From Mycolicibacterium insubricum (GTDB lineage Bacteria; Actinomycetota; Actinomycetes; Mycobacteriales; Mycobacteriaceae): 64,000 nt of DNA. Within the stretch, counting starts at the first letter, position 1. Each line of letters begins with the position of its first letter. Below are positions 30,699 to 40,488 of the stretch, piece after piece. The DNA lies in the NCBI RefSeq assembly GCF_010731615.1, contig NZ_AP022618.1, forward strand, positions 2,542,001 through 2,606,000, written 5' to 3'. The notes beneath the pieces are model-generated. The model searched no databases. It was not told where the DNA came from and saw nothing but the letters and a program-made list of their open reading frames with translations. Made by a program: the position numbers and the translations under genes.

Positions 30699-31391
30699 GT
30701 GACGGACACGACCCCCGAGAACGTCGACGACGTGGAGGCGCCCGAGGAGCAGGCTCTGGAGACCGAGGCCGCCGACGAGGCGCCCGAGACCGAGCCCGCC
30801 GAGAGCGGCACCCCGGAAACCGCCGAGGACGAACCCAGCGAGGACGAACCCAGCGAGGACAAGCCCGCCGAGGACGAAGCACCCCGCCCCCGCCCCCGCC
30901 CCCGGCGCCAGGTCCTGCTGCTTCTGCTGGTGGCCGCGTTCGTGCTGGCCGTCGACGTGGCGACCAAGGTGCTGGCCGTCAAGATGCTGACCCCTTTTCA
31001 GCCCGTGGAGATCATCGGCGAGACGGTCACCTGGAACCTGCAGCGCAACTCCGGTGCGGCGTTCTCCATGTTCCGCGGCTCCACCTGGGTGCTGACCCTG
31101 ATCGCGGCGGGGGTGGTGATCGGCATCGTCTGGATGGGCCGGCGGCTGGTGTCGAAGTGGTGGGCGCTGGGCCTGGGCATGATCCTCGGCGGCGCACTGG
31201 GCAACCTCGGCGACCGGATCTTCCGGGCTCCCGCGCCCCTGCACGGACAGGTCGTCGACTTCATCTCCATCGGCTGGTGGCCGACGTTCAACGTGGCCGA
31301 TTCGGCCGTCGTCGGCGGGGCGATCCTGCTGGTAGCGTTGTCGCTGTTCGGTGTCGACTACGACACCCCCGCCCGGCGCGCCGATGACTGA
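30699..31391 (+). CDS. lspA: Lipoprotein signal peptidase II with acidic N-terminal extension
   Basis: A 230-residue protein. Residues 1-70 are a low-complexity acidic tail (about 22 Glu) containing four 5-residue repeats ([20 protein letters not shown]), followed by Arg-Pro repeats. Residues 71-220 are a normal LspA with four spans. The conserved segments are [34 protein letters not shown] with catalytic Asp187, and FNVADSAV with Asp201. It cleaves lipobox signal peptides of prolipoproteins in the inner membrane. The start is GTG 30699. The tail is probably cytoplasmic. Its stop overlaps the next gene by eight bases. Equivalent of Rv1539. Confidence 0.95.
   Translation: MTDTTPENVDDVEAPEEQALETEAADEAPETEPAESGTPETAEDEPSEDEPSEDKPAEDEAPRPRPRPRRQVLLLLLVAAFVLAVDVATKVLAVKMLTPFQPVEIIGETVTWNLQRNSGAAFSMFRGSTWVLTLIAAGVVIGIVWMGRRLVSKWWALGLGMILGGALGNLGDRIFRAPAPLHGQVVDFISIGWWPTFNVADSAVVGGAILLVALSLFGVDYDTPARRADD
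30825..30884 (+). repeat. 15-bp tandem repeat inside lspA
   Basis: Four 15-base units (30825-30839, 30840-30854, 30855-30869, 30870-30884). The first two are identical (GAGGACGAACCCAGC) and the last two are diverged. They encode the acidic repeats of the LspA N-terminal tail, and copy number could vary in frame. Confidence 0.75.
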
Positions 31392-32310
31392 CCGCGTCAT
31401 GCCGGTGCCGGAAGGGCTGGCCGGTATGCGGGTGGACGCCGGGCTGGCCCGGCTGCTCGGACTGTCCCGCACCGCCGCCGCGGCCATCGCCGAGGACGGC
31501 GGGGTGGAACTCGACGGCGTGCGGGTCGGCAAATCCGACAAGCTGATCGACGGCGGCTGGCTGTCGGTGACGATTCCCGACGCACCGCCGCCGGTGCAGA
31601 ACGTGCCCGAGGAGATCGAGGGCATGACCATTCTGTACTCCGACGACGACATCGTCGCCGTCGACAAGCCGCCGGGTGTGGCCGCCCACGCCGGCGTCGG
31701 CTGGCACGGGCCGACGGTGCTCGGCGGCCTGGCGGCCGCCGGTTTCCGCATCTCCACCTCCGGTGTGCACGAACGCCAGGGCATCGTGCACCGCCTGGAC
31801 GTCGGCACTTCGGGGGTGATGGTCGTCGCGCTGTCCGAGCACGCCTACACCGTGCTCAAGCGCGCCTTCAAATACCGCACCGTCGACAAGCGCTACCACG
31901 CGCTGGTCCAGGGCCACCCCGATCCGTCCAGCGGCACCATCGACGCGCCGATCGGCCGGCACCGCAGCGGAGAGTGGAAGTTCACCGTCGCCGAGGGCGG
32001 CCGCGACAGCGTCACCCACTACGACACCATCGAGGCGTTCACCGCCGCCAGCCTGCTCGACGTGCACCTGGAAACCGGTCGCACCCACCAGATCCGGGTG
32101 CACTTCTCCGCGCTGCACCACCCGTGCTGCGGCGACTTGGTGTACGGCGCCGACCCCACGCTGGCCAAGAAACTCGGCCTGGAACGGCAGTGGCTGCACG
32201 CCCGCTCACTGTCGTTTGCGCACCCCGCGGACGGCCGCCGGATGGAGATCACCGCGCCGTATACCGAGGATCTGCAACATGCTCTCGACGTGCTGCGGGC
32301 CCAGGGATGA
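31384..32310 (+). CDS. RluA/RluD-family pseudouridine synthase
   Basis: A 308-residue rRNA pseudouridine synthase. An N-terminal S4-like domain (residues 8-65) is followed by the catalytic domain with [17 protein letters not shown]; the catalytic Asp is residue 139. [14 protein letters not shown] and [26 protein letters not shown] are also typical. By family it modifies uridines of 23S rRNA, probably like RluD, but the site cannot be named. The start ATG 31384 overlaps the lspA stop by eight bases, and the stop overlaps the next start (ATGA), so lspA and the following genes form an operon. Equivalent of Rv1540. Confidence 0.92.
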   Translation: MTDRVMPVPEGLAGMRVDAGLARLLGLSRTAAAAIAEDGGVELDGVRVGKSDKLIDGGWLSVTIPDAPPPVQNVPEEIEGMTILYSDDDIVAVDKPPGVAAHAGVGWHGPTVLGGLAAAGFRISTSGVHERQGIVHRLDVGTSGVMVVALSEHAYTVLKRAFKYRTVDKRYHALVQGHPDPSSGTIDAPIGRHRSGEWKFTVAEGGRDSVTHYDTIEAFTAASLLDVHLETGRTHQIRVHFSALHHPCCGDLVYGADPTLAKKLGLERQWLHARSLSFAHPADGRRMEITAPYTEDLQHALDVLRAQG

Positions 32311-32954
32311 CGGTCGAGGACCCGTCGGGCCGGCTGGCCGCCAAGGCGCGGCGCCGGCGCTTCATGATGCTGACCGCCGCCGTCATCGGGCTGGCCATGC
32401 TGCTGCCCGGGCTGGCCACCGTCATGCAGCGCGACTCGACCCCGGCGGCAGACCAGGCGACCAGCACCACCCCGGCCGCTCCGGCCATCAAACCGCTCGC
32501 CGTCGTCGTGGTGACCGAGGTCGTGGGCGTCGGACCCGACGGGTGCCCGGCCCCGGGTCTGGGCCCCTACACCGAACACCGGCAACTGTGCGACCTGGAG
32601 AAGAAGGGTCTCTACACCCTCGGCTCGGACCGCATCGAACTGCAGTTGACCGGCGCGTCGGCCGTCCCCCCGTCGCTGGCCGAGGCGCTGAACCCGACGG
32701 CACCCCCGACCACGACCGCCGCCGCGTCCGGCGGCTACACCGTGCACGTGTTGATGACCCCGGAATCGGGGCGGGAGTTCGCCGACTTCACCGCCGCGCA
32801 CCCGGGCAAACAGCTCGCCTTCGTGCGGGATTCGCAGGTGGTGTCGGCGCCGAAGGTCGACGGCCGCATCGAAGGTCAGACGCTGGTGCTCTCCGGTGAA
32901 CTGACCGCCGAGCAGGCCGAACGAACCGCCGCGCTGCTGCGCAACGGCAGCTGA
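32307..32954 (+). CDS. Membrane-anchored protein with SecD P1-head-like domain
   Basis: A 215-residue protein with a short basic cytoplasmic tail, one span (residues 20-40, [21 protein letters not shown]) and an extracytoplasmic part. The C-terminal 70 residues ([15 protein letters not shown], then [18 protein letters not shown], then [25 protein letters not shown]) match the pattern of the SecD first periplasmic (P1 head) domain, without the SecD membrane channel. The middle holds a CPAPG..QLC segment with two cysteines. The role is unknown; it may assist export or bind a substrate. It is coupled to the pseudouridine synthase by an ATGA overlap, and rarD follows one base after its stop. Confidence 0.65.
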   Translation: MTVEDPSGRLAAKARRRRFMMLTAAVIGLAMLLPGLATVMQRDSTPAADQATSTTPAAPAIKPLAVVVVTEVVGVGPDGCPAPGLGPYTEHRQLCDLEKKGLYTLGSDRIELQLTGASAVPPSLAEALNPTAPPTTTAAASGGYTVHVLMTPESGREFADFTAAHPGKQLAFVRDSQVVSAPKVDGRIEGQTLVLSGELTAEQAERTAALLRNGS

Positions 32955-32955
32955 G

Positions 32956-33840
32956 TTGAGCCACCCGCAGACCCGGTCCGGCGCGGGCCTGCTGTTCGGG
33001 CTCGGCGCCTACGGGCTCTGGGGGCTGTTCCCGGCGTTCTTCCCGCTGCTTCTGCCGTCGGGAGCGATCGAGGTGCTGGCGCACCGGATCGTGTGGACGG
33101 CGGTGTTCATGGCGGTGGTGCTGGCGCTGACCGGCGCCCCCCCGCAGCTGCGGCACCTCGATGCCCGCACCTGGGCGCAACTGGGCGTCGCCGCGGTGCT
33201 GATCTCCATCAACTGGGGCAGCTACATCTGGGCCGTCAACAACGGCCATGTCACCGACGCCGCCCTCGGCTACTTCATCAACCCGCTGTTCAGCGTCGTG
33301 CTCGGTGTGCTGCTCTTCGCCGAACGGCTCAACCGCGCGCAGTGGGCCGCACTCGGCATCGCCGTCGTCGCCGTGCTGATCATCGCCGTCGAGGCCGGCT
33401 CCCCGCCGTGGGTCGCGCTGACGGTGGCCGGCAGCTTCGGTCTCTACGGTGCCGTCAAGAAGGTGGTCCCCGTCGACCCGACCATCAGCGTCGGCGTCGA
33501 AGCGGCGCTGATGACCCCGGTCGCGCTGGGCTATCTCGCCTTCCTGGTGCACGACGGCGGCACCACCTTCACCACACTCGGCGCCGGGCATGTGGTGCTG
33601 ACGCTGCTGAGCGGCCCGGTCACCGCGATCCCGCTGCTGTGCTTTGCCGCCGCCGCCCAGCGCCTGCCGCTGGTGACCCTCGGACTGCTGATGTACCTGA
33701 CCCCGGCGATGGCGATGACCTGGGGAATCGTCGTCGGCCACGAGGTGATGTCACCGGCCCGCTGGGCCGGCTTCGCGCTGATCTGGGTGGCCCTGGCGGT
33801 GTTCAGCGCCGACGCCGTGCGCCGGGCCCGGACCCGGTAG
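32956..33840 (+). CDS. rarD: RarD/EamA-family permease
   Basis: A 294-residue integral membrane protein with ten predicted spans in two EamA halves. It shows the RarD signatures GAYGLWGLFPAFFPLL, LAHRIVWTAVFM, NWGSYIWAVNNGHVTDAALGYFINPLFSVVLGVLLFAE and LGLLMYLTPAMAMTWG. RarD proteins are drug/metabolite superfamily exporters whose substrate is usually unknown. The start is TTG 32956, immediately after the previous stop; no better start fits the N-terminal family pattern. It ends the lspA operon. Confidence 0.88.
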   Translation: MSHPQTRSGAGLLFGLGAYGLWGLFPAFFPLLLPSGAIEVLAHRIVWTAVFMAVVLALTGAPPQLRHLDARTWAQLGVAAVLISINWGSYIWAVNNGHVTDAALGYFINPLFSVVLGVLLFAERLNRAQWAALGIAVVAVLIIAVEAGSPPWVALTVAGSFGLYGAVKKVVPVDPTISVGVEAALMTPVALGYLAFLVHDGGTTFTTLGAGHVVLTLLSGPVTAIPLLCFAAAAQRLPLVTLGLLMYLTPAMAMTWGIVVGHEVMSPARWAGFALIWVALAVFSADAVRRARTR

Positions 33841-33933
33841 CGCCGACACGCCGGGGACGGCACGCCGGACACGCTCGACGCCCCGCGCGGGTGGGCCGAA
33901 TCTGTCGGCGCTCGGTCATAGACTGGTCGTCCT

Positions 33934-36900
33934 ATGGCTACCTCCGGATCCTTCGTGCACCTGCATAACCACACCGAGTACTCCATGCTCGACGGTGCGG
34001 CGAAGGTCAACCCGATGCTGGCCGAGGCCAAGCGGCTGGGCATGCCGGCCATCGGGATGACCGACCACGGCAACATGTTCGGCGCCAGCGAGTTCTACAA
34101 CGCCGCCGTCAAGGCCGACATCAAACCGATCATCGGCATCGAGGCCTACATCGCCCCGGCGTCGCGGTTCGACACCAAGCGCATCACCTGGGGTGATCCC
34201 AGCCAGCGCTCCGACGACGTCTCGGCCAGCGGTGCCTACCTGCACATGACGATGATGGCCGAGAACGCCACCGGCCTGCGCAACCTGTTCAAACTGTCCT
34301 CGCTGGCGTCCTTCGAGGGCCAGCTGGGCAAGTGGCCCCGGATGGACGCCGAGATCATCGCCGAGCACGCCTCCGGCATCATCGCGACGACGGGCTGCCC
34401 GTCCGGGGAGGTGCAGACGCGGCTGCGCCTCGGTCACGACCGGGAGGCGCTGGAGGCCGCCGCCAAGTGGCGCGAGATCTTCGGTCCGGAGAATTTCTTC
34501 CTGGAACTGATGGACCACGGTCTATCCATCGAACGCCGGGTCCGCGAGGGATTGCTGGAGATCGGCCGCAAGCTCGACATCCCGCCGCTGGCCACCAACG
34601 ACTGCCACTACGTGACCCGCGAGGCCGCGCACAACCATGAGGCGCTGCTGTGCGTGCAGACCGGCAAGACGCTGTCGGACCCCACCCGGTTCAAGTTCGA
34701 CGGCGACGGCTACTACCTCAAGTCGGCCGAGGAGATGCGGGCCCTGTGGGATGACCAGGTGCCCGGCGCCTGTGACTCCACCGTCCTGATCGCCGAGCGG
34801 GTGCAGCCCTACACCGACGTGTGGACCCCGGTGGACCGGATGCCGATCTTCCCGGTGCCCGAGGGGCACGACCAGGGCTCCTGGCTGCGCCATGAGGTGG
34901 CCGAGGGCCTGCGGCGCCGGTTCCCCGACGGGGTCCCGCAGGAGTACATAACCCGCGCCGAATACGAGATCGACGTCATCTGTGGCAAGGGCTTCCCGTC
35001 GTACTTCCTGATCGTGGCCGACCTGATCAGCTATGCCCGCTCGATCGGCATCTGGGTGGGCCCGGGCCGCGGATCGGCGGCCGGCTCGCTGGTCGCCTAT
35101 GCCCTGTCGATCACCAACATCGACCCGATTCCGCACGGCCTGCTGTTCGAGCGGTTCCTCAACCCGGAGCGGCCGTCGGCCCCGGATATCGATATCGACT
35201 TCGACGACCGCCGCCGCGGCGAGATGGTCCGCTACGCCGCCGAGAAGTGGGGCAGCGACCGCGTCGCCCAGGTCATCACCTTCGGCACCATCAAGACCAA
35301 GGCCGCCATCAAGGATTCGGCCCGAGTCCACTACGGCCAGCCCGGATTCGCCATCGCCGACCGGATCACCAAGGCGTTGCCGCCGCCGATCATGGCCAAG
35401 GACATCCCGGTCTCGGGCATCACCGACCCGAACCACGAGCGGTACAAGGAAGCCGCCGAGGTACGGGCGCTGATCGACACCGATCCCGATGTGCGCACCA
35501 TCTACGAGACGGCGCTGGGCCTGGAGGGCCTGGTCCGCAACGCCGGCGTGCACGCCTGCGCGGTGATCATGAGCTCCCAGCCGCTGATCGAGGCGATCCC
35601 GCTGTGGAAACGCCCGCAGGACGGCGCCATCATCACCGGCTGGGACTACCCGTCGTGCGAGGCCATCGGTCTGTTGAAGATGGACTTCCTGGGGCTGCGG
35701 AACCTGACGATCATCGGGGACTGCCTGGCCAACATCAAGGCCAACCGGGGCGAGGACCTCGACCTGGAGAAGCTGTCCTTCGACGACGAAAAGACCTACG
35801 AACTGCTCTCCCGCGGTGACACCCTCGGGGTGTTCCAGCTCGACGGCGGCCCGATGCGCGACCTGCTGCGCCGCATGCAGCCCACCGAGTTCAACGACAT
35901 CGTCGCGGTGTTGGCGCTGTACCGTCCGGGCCCGATGGGCATGAACGCCCACAACGATTACGCCGACCGCAAGAACGCCCGCCAGCCGATCAAGCCGATC
36001 CACCCCGAGCTGGAGGAGCCGCTCAAAGAGATCCTCGCCGAGACCTACGGCCTGATCGTCTACCAAGAGCAGATCATGTTCATCGCCCAGAAGGTCGCCT
36101 CCTACAGCATGGGTAAGGCCGATGCGCTGCGAAAGGCCATGGGCAAGAAGAAGATCGAAGTGCTGGAGGCCGAGTACCAGGGCTTCCGCGAGGGCATGAT
36201 GGCCAACGGCTTCTCCGAGGGCGCGGTGAAGGCGCTGTGGGACACCATCCTGCCGTTCGCCGGGTACGCATTCAACAAGTCGCACGCCGCCGGCTACGGC
36301 CTGGTGTCCTACTGGACGGCCTACCTGAAGGCCAATTACCCGGCGGAGTACATGGCCGGGCTGCTGACCTCGGTCGGTGACGACAAGGACAAGGCCGCGG
36401 TGTACCTGGCCGACTGCCGGCGCCTGGGCATCACCGTGCTGCCGCCGGATGTCAATGAATCCGAGGTGAACTTCGCCTCCGTCGGCGCCGATATCCGGTT
36501 CGGCATGGGCGCGATCCGCAACGTCGGCGCCAACGTGGTTACCTCCCTGATCGAGACCCGGAAGGCCAAGGGGCACTTCACCGATTTCTCCGACTACCTG
36601 AACAAGATCGACATCTCGGCGTGCAACAAGAAGGTCACCGAGTCGCTGATCAAGGCCGGCGCGTTCGACTCGCTCAAACACGCCCGCAAGGGTCTGTTCC
36701 TGGTGCACACCGATGCCGTCGACTCGGTGCTGGGCACCAAGAAGGCCGAGGCCGTGGGGCAGTTCGACCTCTTCGGCGGCGGCAGTGAAGACGGGGCGGA
36801 GGGTGTCGACTCCGTCTTCACCATCAAGGTGCCCGACGAGGAGTGGGAGGACAAGCACAAGCTCGCCCTGGAACGGGAGATGCTGGGGCTGTACGTGTCC

Positions 36901-37482
36901 GGGCACCCGCTCGACGGCGTCGCGCACCTGCTGGCCAACCAGGTCGACACCCAGATCCCGGCGATCCTGGAGGGCGATGTCGCCGACGGTACCACCGTGC
37001 TGGTGGGTGGCATCCTGGCCGGCGTGAACCGGCGGGTCAACAAGAACGGATTGCCCTGGGCCTCAGCGCAACTGGAGGACCTCACCGGTGGTATCGAGGT
37101 GCTGTTCTTCCCGCAGACCTACTCGATGGTCGGTGCCGACGTCGCCGACGACGCCGTGGTGCTGGTCAAGGCCAAGGTCAATATGCGCGACGACCGGATC
37201 TCGCTGATCGCCCACGAACTGATCGTCCCGGATTTCAGCAGCGCCAACGGTAACCGGCCGCTGGCGGTCAGCCTGCCCACGCGGCAATGCACGATCGACA
37301 AGGTCAGCGCCCTCAAGCAGGTGCTGGCTCGGCATCCCGGGACCACCCAGATCTACCTGCGGTTGATCAGCGGCGAACGGATCACCACCCTGGAACTCGA
37401 CCAGGGCCTGCGGGTGACCCCGTCCTCGGCGCTGATGGGGGACCTGAAGGCACTGCTCGGACCGGGCTGCCTGGGCGGCTGA
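33934..37482 (+). CDS. dnaE1: DNA polymerase III alpha subunit, replicative DnaE1
   Basis: A 1182-residue C-family polymerase. The PHP domain is intact ([14 protein letters not shown] with His9, His11 and His13; TDHGNMFG with Asp44 and His45), so the intrinsic 3'-5' exonuclease known for mycobacterial DnaE1 is expected to be active. Palm catalytic aspartates lie in [15 protein letters not shown], and [15 protein letters not shown] is the other signature. The C-terminal part has the beta-clamp peptide QFDLF followed by the OB fold ([18 protein letters not shown]). The start is ATG 33934, about 90 bp after rarD. It is convergent with the acyl-CoA dehydrogenase gene. Equivalent of Rv1547. Confidence 0.97.
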   Translation: MATSGSFVHLHNHTEYSMLDGAAKVNPMLAEAKRLGMPAIGMTDHGNMFGASEFYNAAVKADIKPIIGIEAYIAPASRFDTKRITWGDPSQRSDDVSASGAYLHMTMMAENATGLRNLFKLSSLASFEGQLGKWPRMDAEIIAEHASGIIATTGCPSGEVQTRLRLGHDREALEAAAKWREIFGPENFFLELMDHGLSIERRVREGLLEIGRKLDIPPLATNDCHYVTREAAHNHEALLCVQTGKTLSDPTRFKFDGDGYYLKSAEEMRALWDDQVPGACDSTVLIAERVQPYTDVWTPVDRMPIFPVPEGHDQGSWLRHEVAEGLRRRFPDGVPQEYITRAEYEIDVICGKGFPSYFLIVADLISYARSIGIWVGPGRGSAAGSLVAYALSITNIDPIPHGLLFERFLNPERPSAPDIDIDFDDRRRGEMVRYAAEKWGSDRVAQVITFGTIKTKAAIKDSARVHYGQPGFAIADRITKALPPPIMAKDIPVSGITDPNHERYKEAAEVRALIDTDPDVRTIYETALGLEGLVRNAGVHACAVIMSSQPLIEAIPLWKRPQDGAIITGWDYPSCEAIGLLKMDFLGLRNLTIIGDCLANIKANRGEDLDLEKLSFDDEKTYELLSRGDTLGVFQLDGGPMRDLLRRMQPTEFNDIVAVLALYRPGPMGMNAHNDYADRKNARQPIKPIHPELEEPLKEILAETYGLIVYQEQIMFIAQKVASYSMGKADALRKAMGKKKIEVLEAEYQGFREGMMANGFSEGAVKALWDTILPFAGYAFNKSHAAGYGLVSYWTAYLKANYPAEYMAGLLTSVGDDKDKAAVYLADCRRLGITVLPPDVNESEVNFASVGADIRFGMGAIRNVGANVVTSLIETRKAKGHFTDFSDYLNKIDISACNKKVTESLIKAGAFDSLKHARKGLFLVHTDAVDSVLGTKKAEAVGQFDLFGGGSEDGAEGVDSVFTIKVPDEEWEDKHKLALEREMLGLYVSGHPLDGVAHLLANQVDTQIPAILEGDVADGTTVLVGGILAGVNRRVNKNGLPWASAQLEDLTGGIEVLFFPQTYSMVGADVADDAVVLVKAKVNMRDDRISLIAHELIVPDFSSANGNRPLAVSLPTRQCTIDKVSALKQVLARHPGTTQIYLRLISGERITTLELDQGLRVTPSSALMGDLKALLGPGCLGG

Positions 37483-37550
37483 GCATTCTGGCCGTCGCCC
37501 GTCAGTGCAGCAGGCTGACCGCGCGGGCGAACGCCAGCGCGACCTTTCCA

Positions 37551-37566
37551 GTCGGTCGCTACCGAC
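37551..37566. terminator. Candidate hairpin between dnaE1 and the facing dehydrogenase gene
   Basis: GTCGGT-CGCT-ACCGAC gives a 6-bp stem located at the end of the minus-strand dehydrogenase gene and about 70 bp after dnaE1. It could stop transcription in either direction; there is no U-tract. Confidence 0.3.
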
Positions 37567-38692
37567 CGGGACGGGTCAGCGCCGCATACCGGGTGCGGTG
37601 ACGGTCGGTGCTGCCGAACTCGTACTGCACGGCGGTCAGCCGCTTGAAGTAGTCACCGATCGCCAGCTCCTCGGTCATCCCCATCGCGCCGTGCAGCTGC
37701 ACCGCTTCCTGACCGATCAACCGGGCCGCCCGGCCGACGGTCACCTTCGCGGCCGACACCGCGCGGGCCCGCGCCGTCGGTTCCGCGTCGAGGTTCAGCA
37801 CCGCCAGGCACACCGCGGCGACGGACTGCTGCAACTCCATGTACATATCGGTCATCCGATGCTGCAACGCCTGGAAACTGCCGATCGGCGCCCCGAACTG
37901 CTGGCGCGTCTTGGCGTATTCCACCGTGTCCGCCAACACGTTTCGCATGCACCCGACGGCCTCAGAGGCCACCGCCGTGGCGCCCTCGTCGAGCGCCCGC
38001 GCCAGATTCGACTCCGCGCAGCCGGCCTCGCCGAGCAGCGCGGTGCCCGGCAGCCGCAGTCCGTCGAAGGAAAGGTCCGCGGCGCGCCGGTCGTCGATGG
38101 TCCGGTAACCGTGCACCGAAACCCCGGGAGGAGATGCGGCCGCATCGAATTCGCAGACGAACAGCGACAGGCCCTCGTCTGTCCGCGCGGAGATGATCAG
38201 GTGATCGGCCAGTGGCGCGTCCAGGACGACGGTCTTCGCGCCGTCGAGCACCCACTCGTCGCCGTCGCGGGTCGCGGTGGACACCGGGGCCAGTTCGTCG
38301 ACGGAACCGGCCTCGGTGGCGGCCAGCGCGACGACCGCATCGCCGGCGGCGATCCGCTCCAGCAGCGCGTGCGCGGTCTCACCGCCGGCACGGCGCAACA
38401 GGCCACCGCTCACCACGACGGTGCCGACATAGGGCTCGATCACCAGGGCCCGGCCCAGCTCCTCGGCGATGACCATCAACTCGACGGCCCCGCCGTCGCT
38501 GCCGCCGACGTCGGCGGGCAGGGTGGCACCCAGGATCCCCAACTCGTCGGCGAACGAACGCCAGATGTCGGGCTGCCAGCCGGCGCCGGTTCGGGCGGTG
38601 GCGCGGCTCGCGGCGAGGTCATAGCGGGCCGAGAGGAACCGGGCGAGCCCGTCGCGCAGCAGTTCCTGCTCGTTGTCGAGTCTGAAGTCCAT
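37559..38692 (-). CDS. Acyl-CoA dehydrogenase, second subunit of a pair
   Basis: A 377-residue FAD-dependent acyl-CoA dehydrogenase. Landmarks are FRLDNEQELLRDGLARFLSARYDL at the start, ELGILGATLPADVGGSDGGAVELMVIAEELGRAL, and LHGAMGMTEELAIGDYFKRL near the C-terminus. The usual central FAD-contact segment is weakly kept, as in the partner chains of mycobacterial alpha2beta2 FadE enzymes. Its ATG follows the stop of the upstream dehydrogenase gene with no gap, so the two probably make one heteromeric enzyme. The substrate is unknown. In M. tuberculosis this interval between dnaE1 and ilvA holds other genes. Confidence 0.85.
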   Translation of the reverse strand: MDFRLDNEQELLRDGLARFLSARYDLAASRATARTGAGWQPDIWRSFADELGILGATLPADVGGSDGGAVELMVIAEELGRALVIEPYVGTVVVSGGLLRRAGGETAHALLERIAAGDAVVALAATEAGSVDELAPVSTATRDGDEWVLDGAKTVVLDAPLADHLIISARTDEGLSLFVCEFDAAASPPGVSVHGYRTIDDRRAADLSFDGLRLPGTALLGEAGCAESNLARALDEGATAVASEAVGCMRNVLADTVEYAKTRQQFGAPIGSFQALQHRMTDMYMELQQSVAAVCLAVLNLDAEPTARARAVSAAKVTVGRAARLIGQEAVQLHGAMGMTEELAIGDYFKRLTAVQYEFGSTDRHRTRYAALTRPGR

Positions 38693-39925
38693 TTACAGTC
38701 CTAGGGCGGCTTTGGCGAGAATGTTGCGTTGAATCTCGTTGCTACCGGCGTAGATCGAGCCGGCGCGGTCGTTGAAGTACCGCAGGGGTGCCACCGCCTG
38801 CCACGGTTGACCGCTGAGGTGTCCGTCGGCCGGGGGTTCGTAGTCGCTGATCGGTCCGCCGGGTGCGGTGGCATGCGGCTGGTACACCCGGCCGCGCGGC
38901 CCGGCCGCCTCCAGCGCCAATTCGGTGATCGCCTGACTCAGCTCGGTGCTGATCACCTTGAGCATCGACGAGTCGGTGCCGGGGTTTCCGCCGGCGGCCA
39001 CCGCTGCCAGGGTGCGGAATTCGAGGATTTCCAACACCTCGGTGCGGATCCGCGCATCGGCGAGCTTGGCGGCGAAGGCAGGGTCGTCGATCAGTGCGCC
39101 ACCGCCGGGCCCGGGCTGCACGGTGGCGGCCGCCGCGATCTCGTCGGCCATCACCTGCAGCGCAGGCGCGGTCACCGAACCGCCGCGCTCGAACTCCAGC
39201 AGATACTTCGCGACGGTCCAGCCGTCGTCGATCTCGCCGATCACGTTGCTCTTGGGCACTCGCACCCGGTCGAAGAACACCTGGTTCTGAACCCGCTCGC
39301 CGGAGGTCATCACCAGCGGATGGACTTCGATGCCGGGGCTGGACATCTCCAGGAGCAGGAAGGTGATGCCCTGCTGTTTGCGCGGGCCGCGGGTGGTACG
39401 CACCAGGGCGAACATCCAGTTGGCCTCGGTGGCATGGGTGGTCCAGATCTTCGAGCCGGTGCAGACCAGGTGATCGCCGTCGTCGACCGCTGCCATCTGC
39501 AGCGACGCCAGATCCGATCCGGACTCCGGCTCGGAGTAGCCCTGGCAGAAGAAGACCTCACCGGTGAGGATCCGCGGCAGGAAGTAGGCCTTCTGTTCCT
39601 CGGTGCCGTACCGGATGATCGCGTGCGCCACCATCCGGATGCCCATCGGGGAGAGCGGGGGAGCGCCCGCCAGCTGCGATTCGCGACTGAAGATGTAGTG
39701 CTGGGTCAGTGACCAGTCACAGCCGCCGTATTCGACCGGCCAGGCCGGCGCGGCCCAGCCACGCTCGTGCAGGATCGCCTGCCACGCCATGCTGGCCTCG
39801 TGGTCGGCATAGACGCTGGTCATCCGGTGACCGGCGCGTTGCAACTCCGGGGTCAGCTTCTCGGCGAGGAACGTTCGTACCTCGTCGCGGAATGCGCGGT
39901 CGTCGTCCGACCAATTCAGATCCAT
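38693..39925 (-). CDS. Acyl-CoA dehydrogenase, first subunit of a pair
   Basis: A 410-residue FAD-dependent acyl-CoA dehydrogenase of the FadE17/FadE26 size class. It shows WAAPAWPVEYGGCDWSLTQHYIFSRE, then GTEEQKAYFLPRILTGEVFFCQGYSEPESGSDLASLQ, then GSKIWTTHATEANWMFALVRT, with FNDRAGSIYAGSNEIQRNILAK at the C-terminus. The start is ATG 39925, with AGAGGA upstream. The stop TAA abuts the ATG of the second dehydrogenase. The upstream region contains a TATGGT -10 and a CAACCGGTTG palindrome that suggest TetR-type control. Such pairs often act in steroid or branched-lipid side-chain oxidation, but no substrate can be deduced here. Confidence 0.9.
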   Translation of the reverse strand: MDLNWSDDDRAFRDEVRTFLAEKLTPELQRAGHRMTSVYADHEASMAWQAILHERGWAAPAWPVEYGGCDWSLTQHYIFSRESQLAGAPPLSPMGIRMVAHAIIRYGTEEQKAYFLPRILTGEVFFCQGYSEPESGSDLASLQMAAVDDGDHLVCTGSKIWTTHATEANWMFALVRTTRGPRKQQGITFLLLEMSSPGIEVHPLVMTSGERVQNQVFFDRVRVPKSNVIGEIDDGWTVAKYLLEFERGGSVTAPALQVMADEIAAAATVQPGPGGGALIDDPAFAAKLADARIRTEVLEILEFRTLAAVAAGGNPGTDSSMLKVISTELSQAITELALEAAGPRGRVYQPHATAPGGPISDYEPPADGHLSGQPWQAVAPLRYFNDRAGSIYAGSNEIQRNILAKAALGL

Positions 39926-39961
39926 CGGTGTCCTCTGCGGGCGCTCGTTCGAAGTCCCTAG

Positions 39962-39977
39962 ACCATACAACCGGTTG
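39962..39977 (-). promoter_or_regulatory. Promoter -10 with overlapping CAACCGGTTG palindrome for the dehydrogenase operon
   Basis: On the minus strand TATGGT (complement of 39962-39967) is a good -10, placed about 37 bp before the start of the first dehydrogenase. The perfect 10-bp palindrome CAACCGGTTG (39968-39977) abuts it within the -35/-10 spacer, a classic repressor position. The divergent Ddn-like gene begins at 40024, so the site may control both. Confidence 0.5.
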
Positions 39978-40023
39978 GTAGAGTGGGGAAGGTCCCGTCG
40001 GTTCGGGGCGTAGGCTGGAGGCC

Positions 40024-40458
40024 ATGCCACTGACCGGAGAATACGAACCGAGCACGCTGGACTGGGCCCGTAAGAACGCCGAGGAGATCATGGCCTCCGG
40101 CGGCACCCAGGGAATGCAGATGCGCGGGATGGCCGTCATCCTGCTCACCACGATCGGCGCCAAGACCGGCAAGATCCGCAAGACCCCGCTGATGCGCGTC
40201 GAGCACGACGGCGAATACGCCATCGTCGCCTCGCTGGGCGGGGCACCGAAGAACCCGGTCTGGTACTACAACGTCAAGGCTCACCCGCGCGTCGAGCTCC
40301 AGGACGGCACCGTCACCGGCGACTACGAGGCGCGCGAGGTGTTCGGCGACGAGAAGGCCATCTGGTGGGAGCGCGCCGTTGCTGCCTACCCGGACTACGC
40401 CGACTACCAGGCCAAGACCGACCGGCAGATCCCAGTCTTCGTGCTCACCCCTGCCTGA
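40024..40458 (+). CDS. F420-dependent nitroreductase-fold protein (Ddn-like, Rv1558 type)
   Basis: A 144-residue protein of the deazaflavin-dependent nitroreductase family. Diagnostic stretches are [51 protein letters not shown] and VFVLTPA at the end. Family members bind F420H2 at the split-barrel core and reduce quinones or nitro compounds; the best known is Ddn, which activates pretomanid. The physiological substrate of this paralog is not known. The start ATG 40024 has GGAGG close upstream. It precedes ilvA, as in M. tuberculosis (Rv1558-Rv1559). Confidence 0.9.
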   Translation: MPLTGEYEPSTLDWARKNAEEIMASGGTQGMQMRGMAVILLTTIGAKTGKIRKTPLMRVEHDGEYAIVASLGGAPKNPVWYYNVKAHPRVELQDGTVTGDYEAREVFGDEKAIWWERAVAAYPDYADYQAKTDRQIPVFVLTPA

Positions 40459-40488
40459 CCCGCGTCTGCGGCGTGGCACCATATACCG

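Noticed and set aside
34522..36927. An 801-codon minus-strand frame opposite dnaE1.
   Set aside because: The plus-strand frame is an intact replicative polymerase; the antisense product has no recognisable motif.
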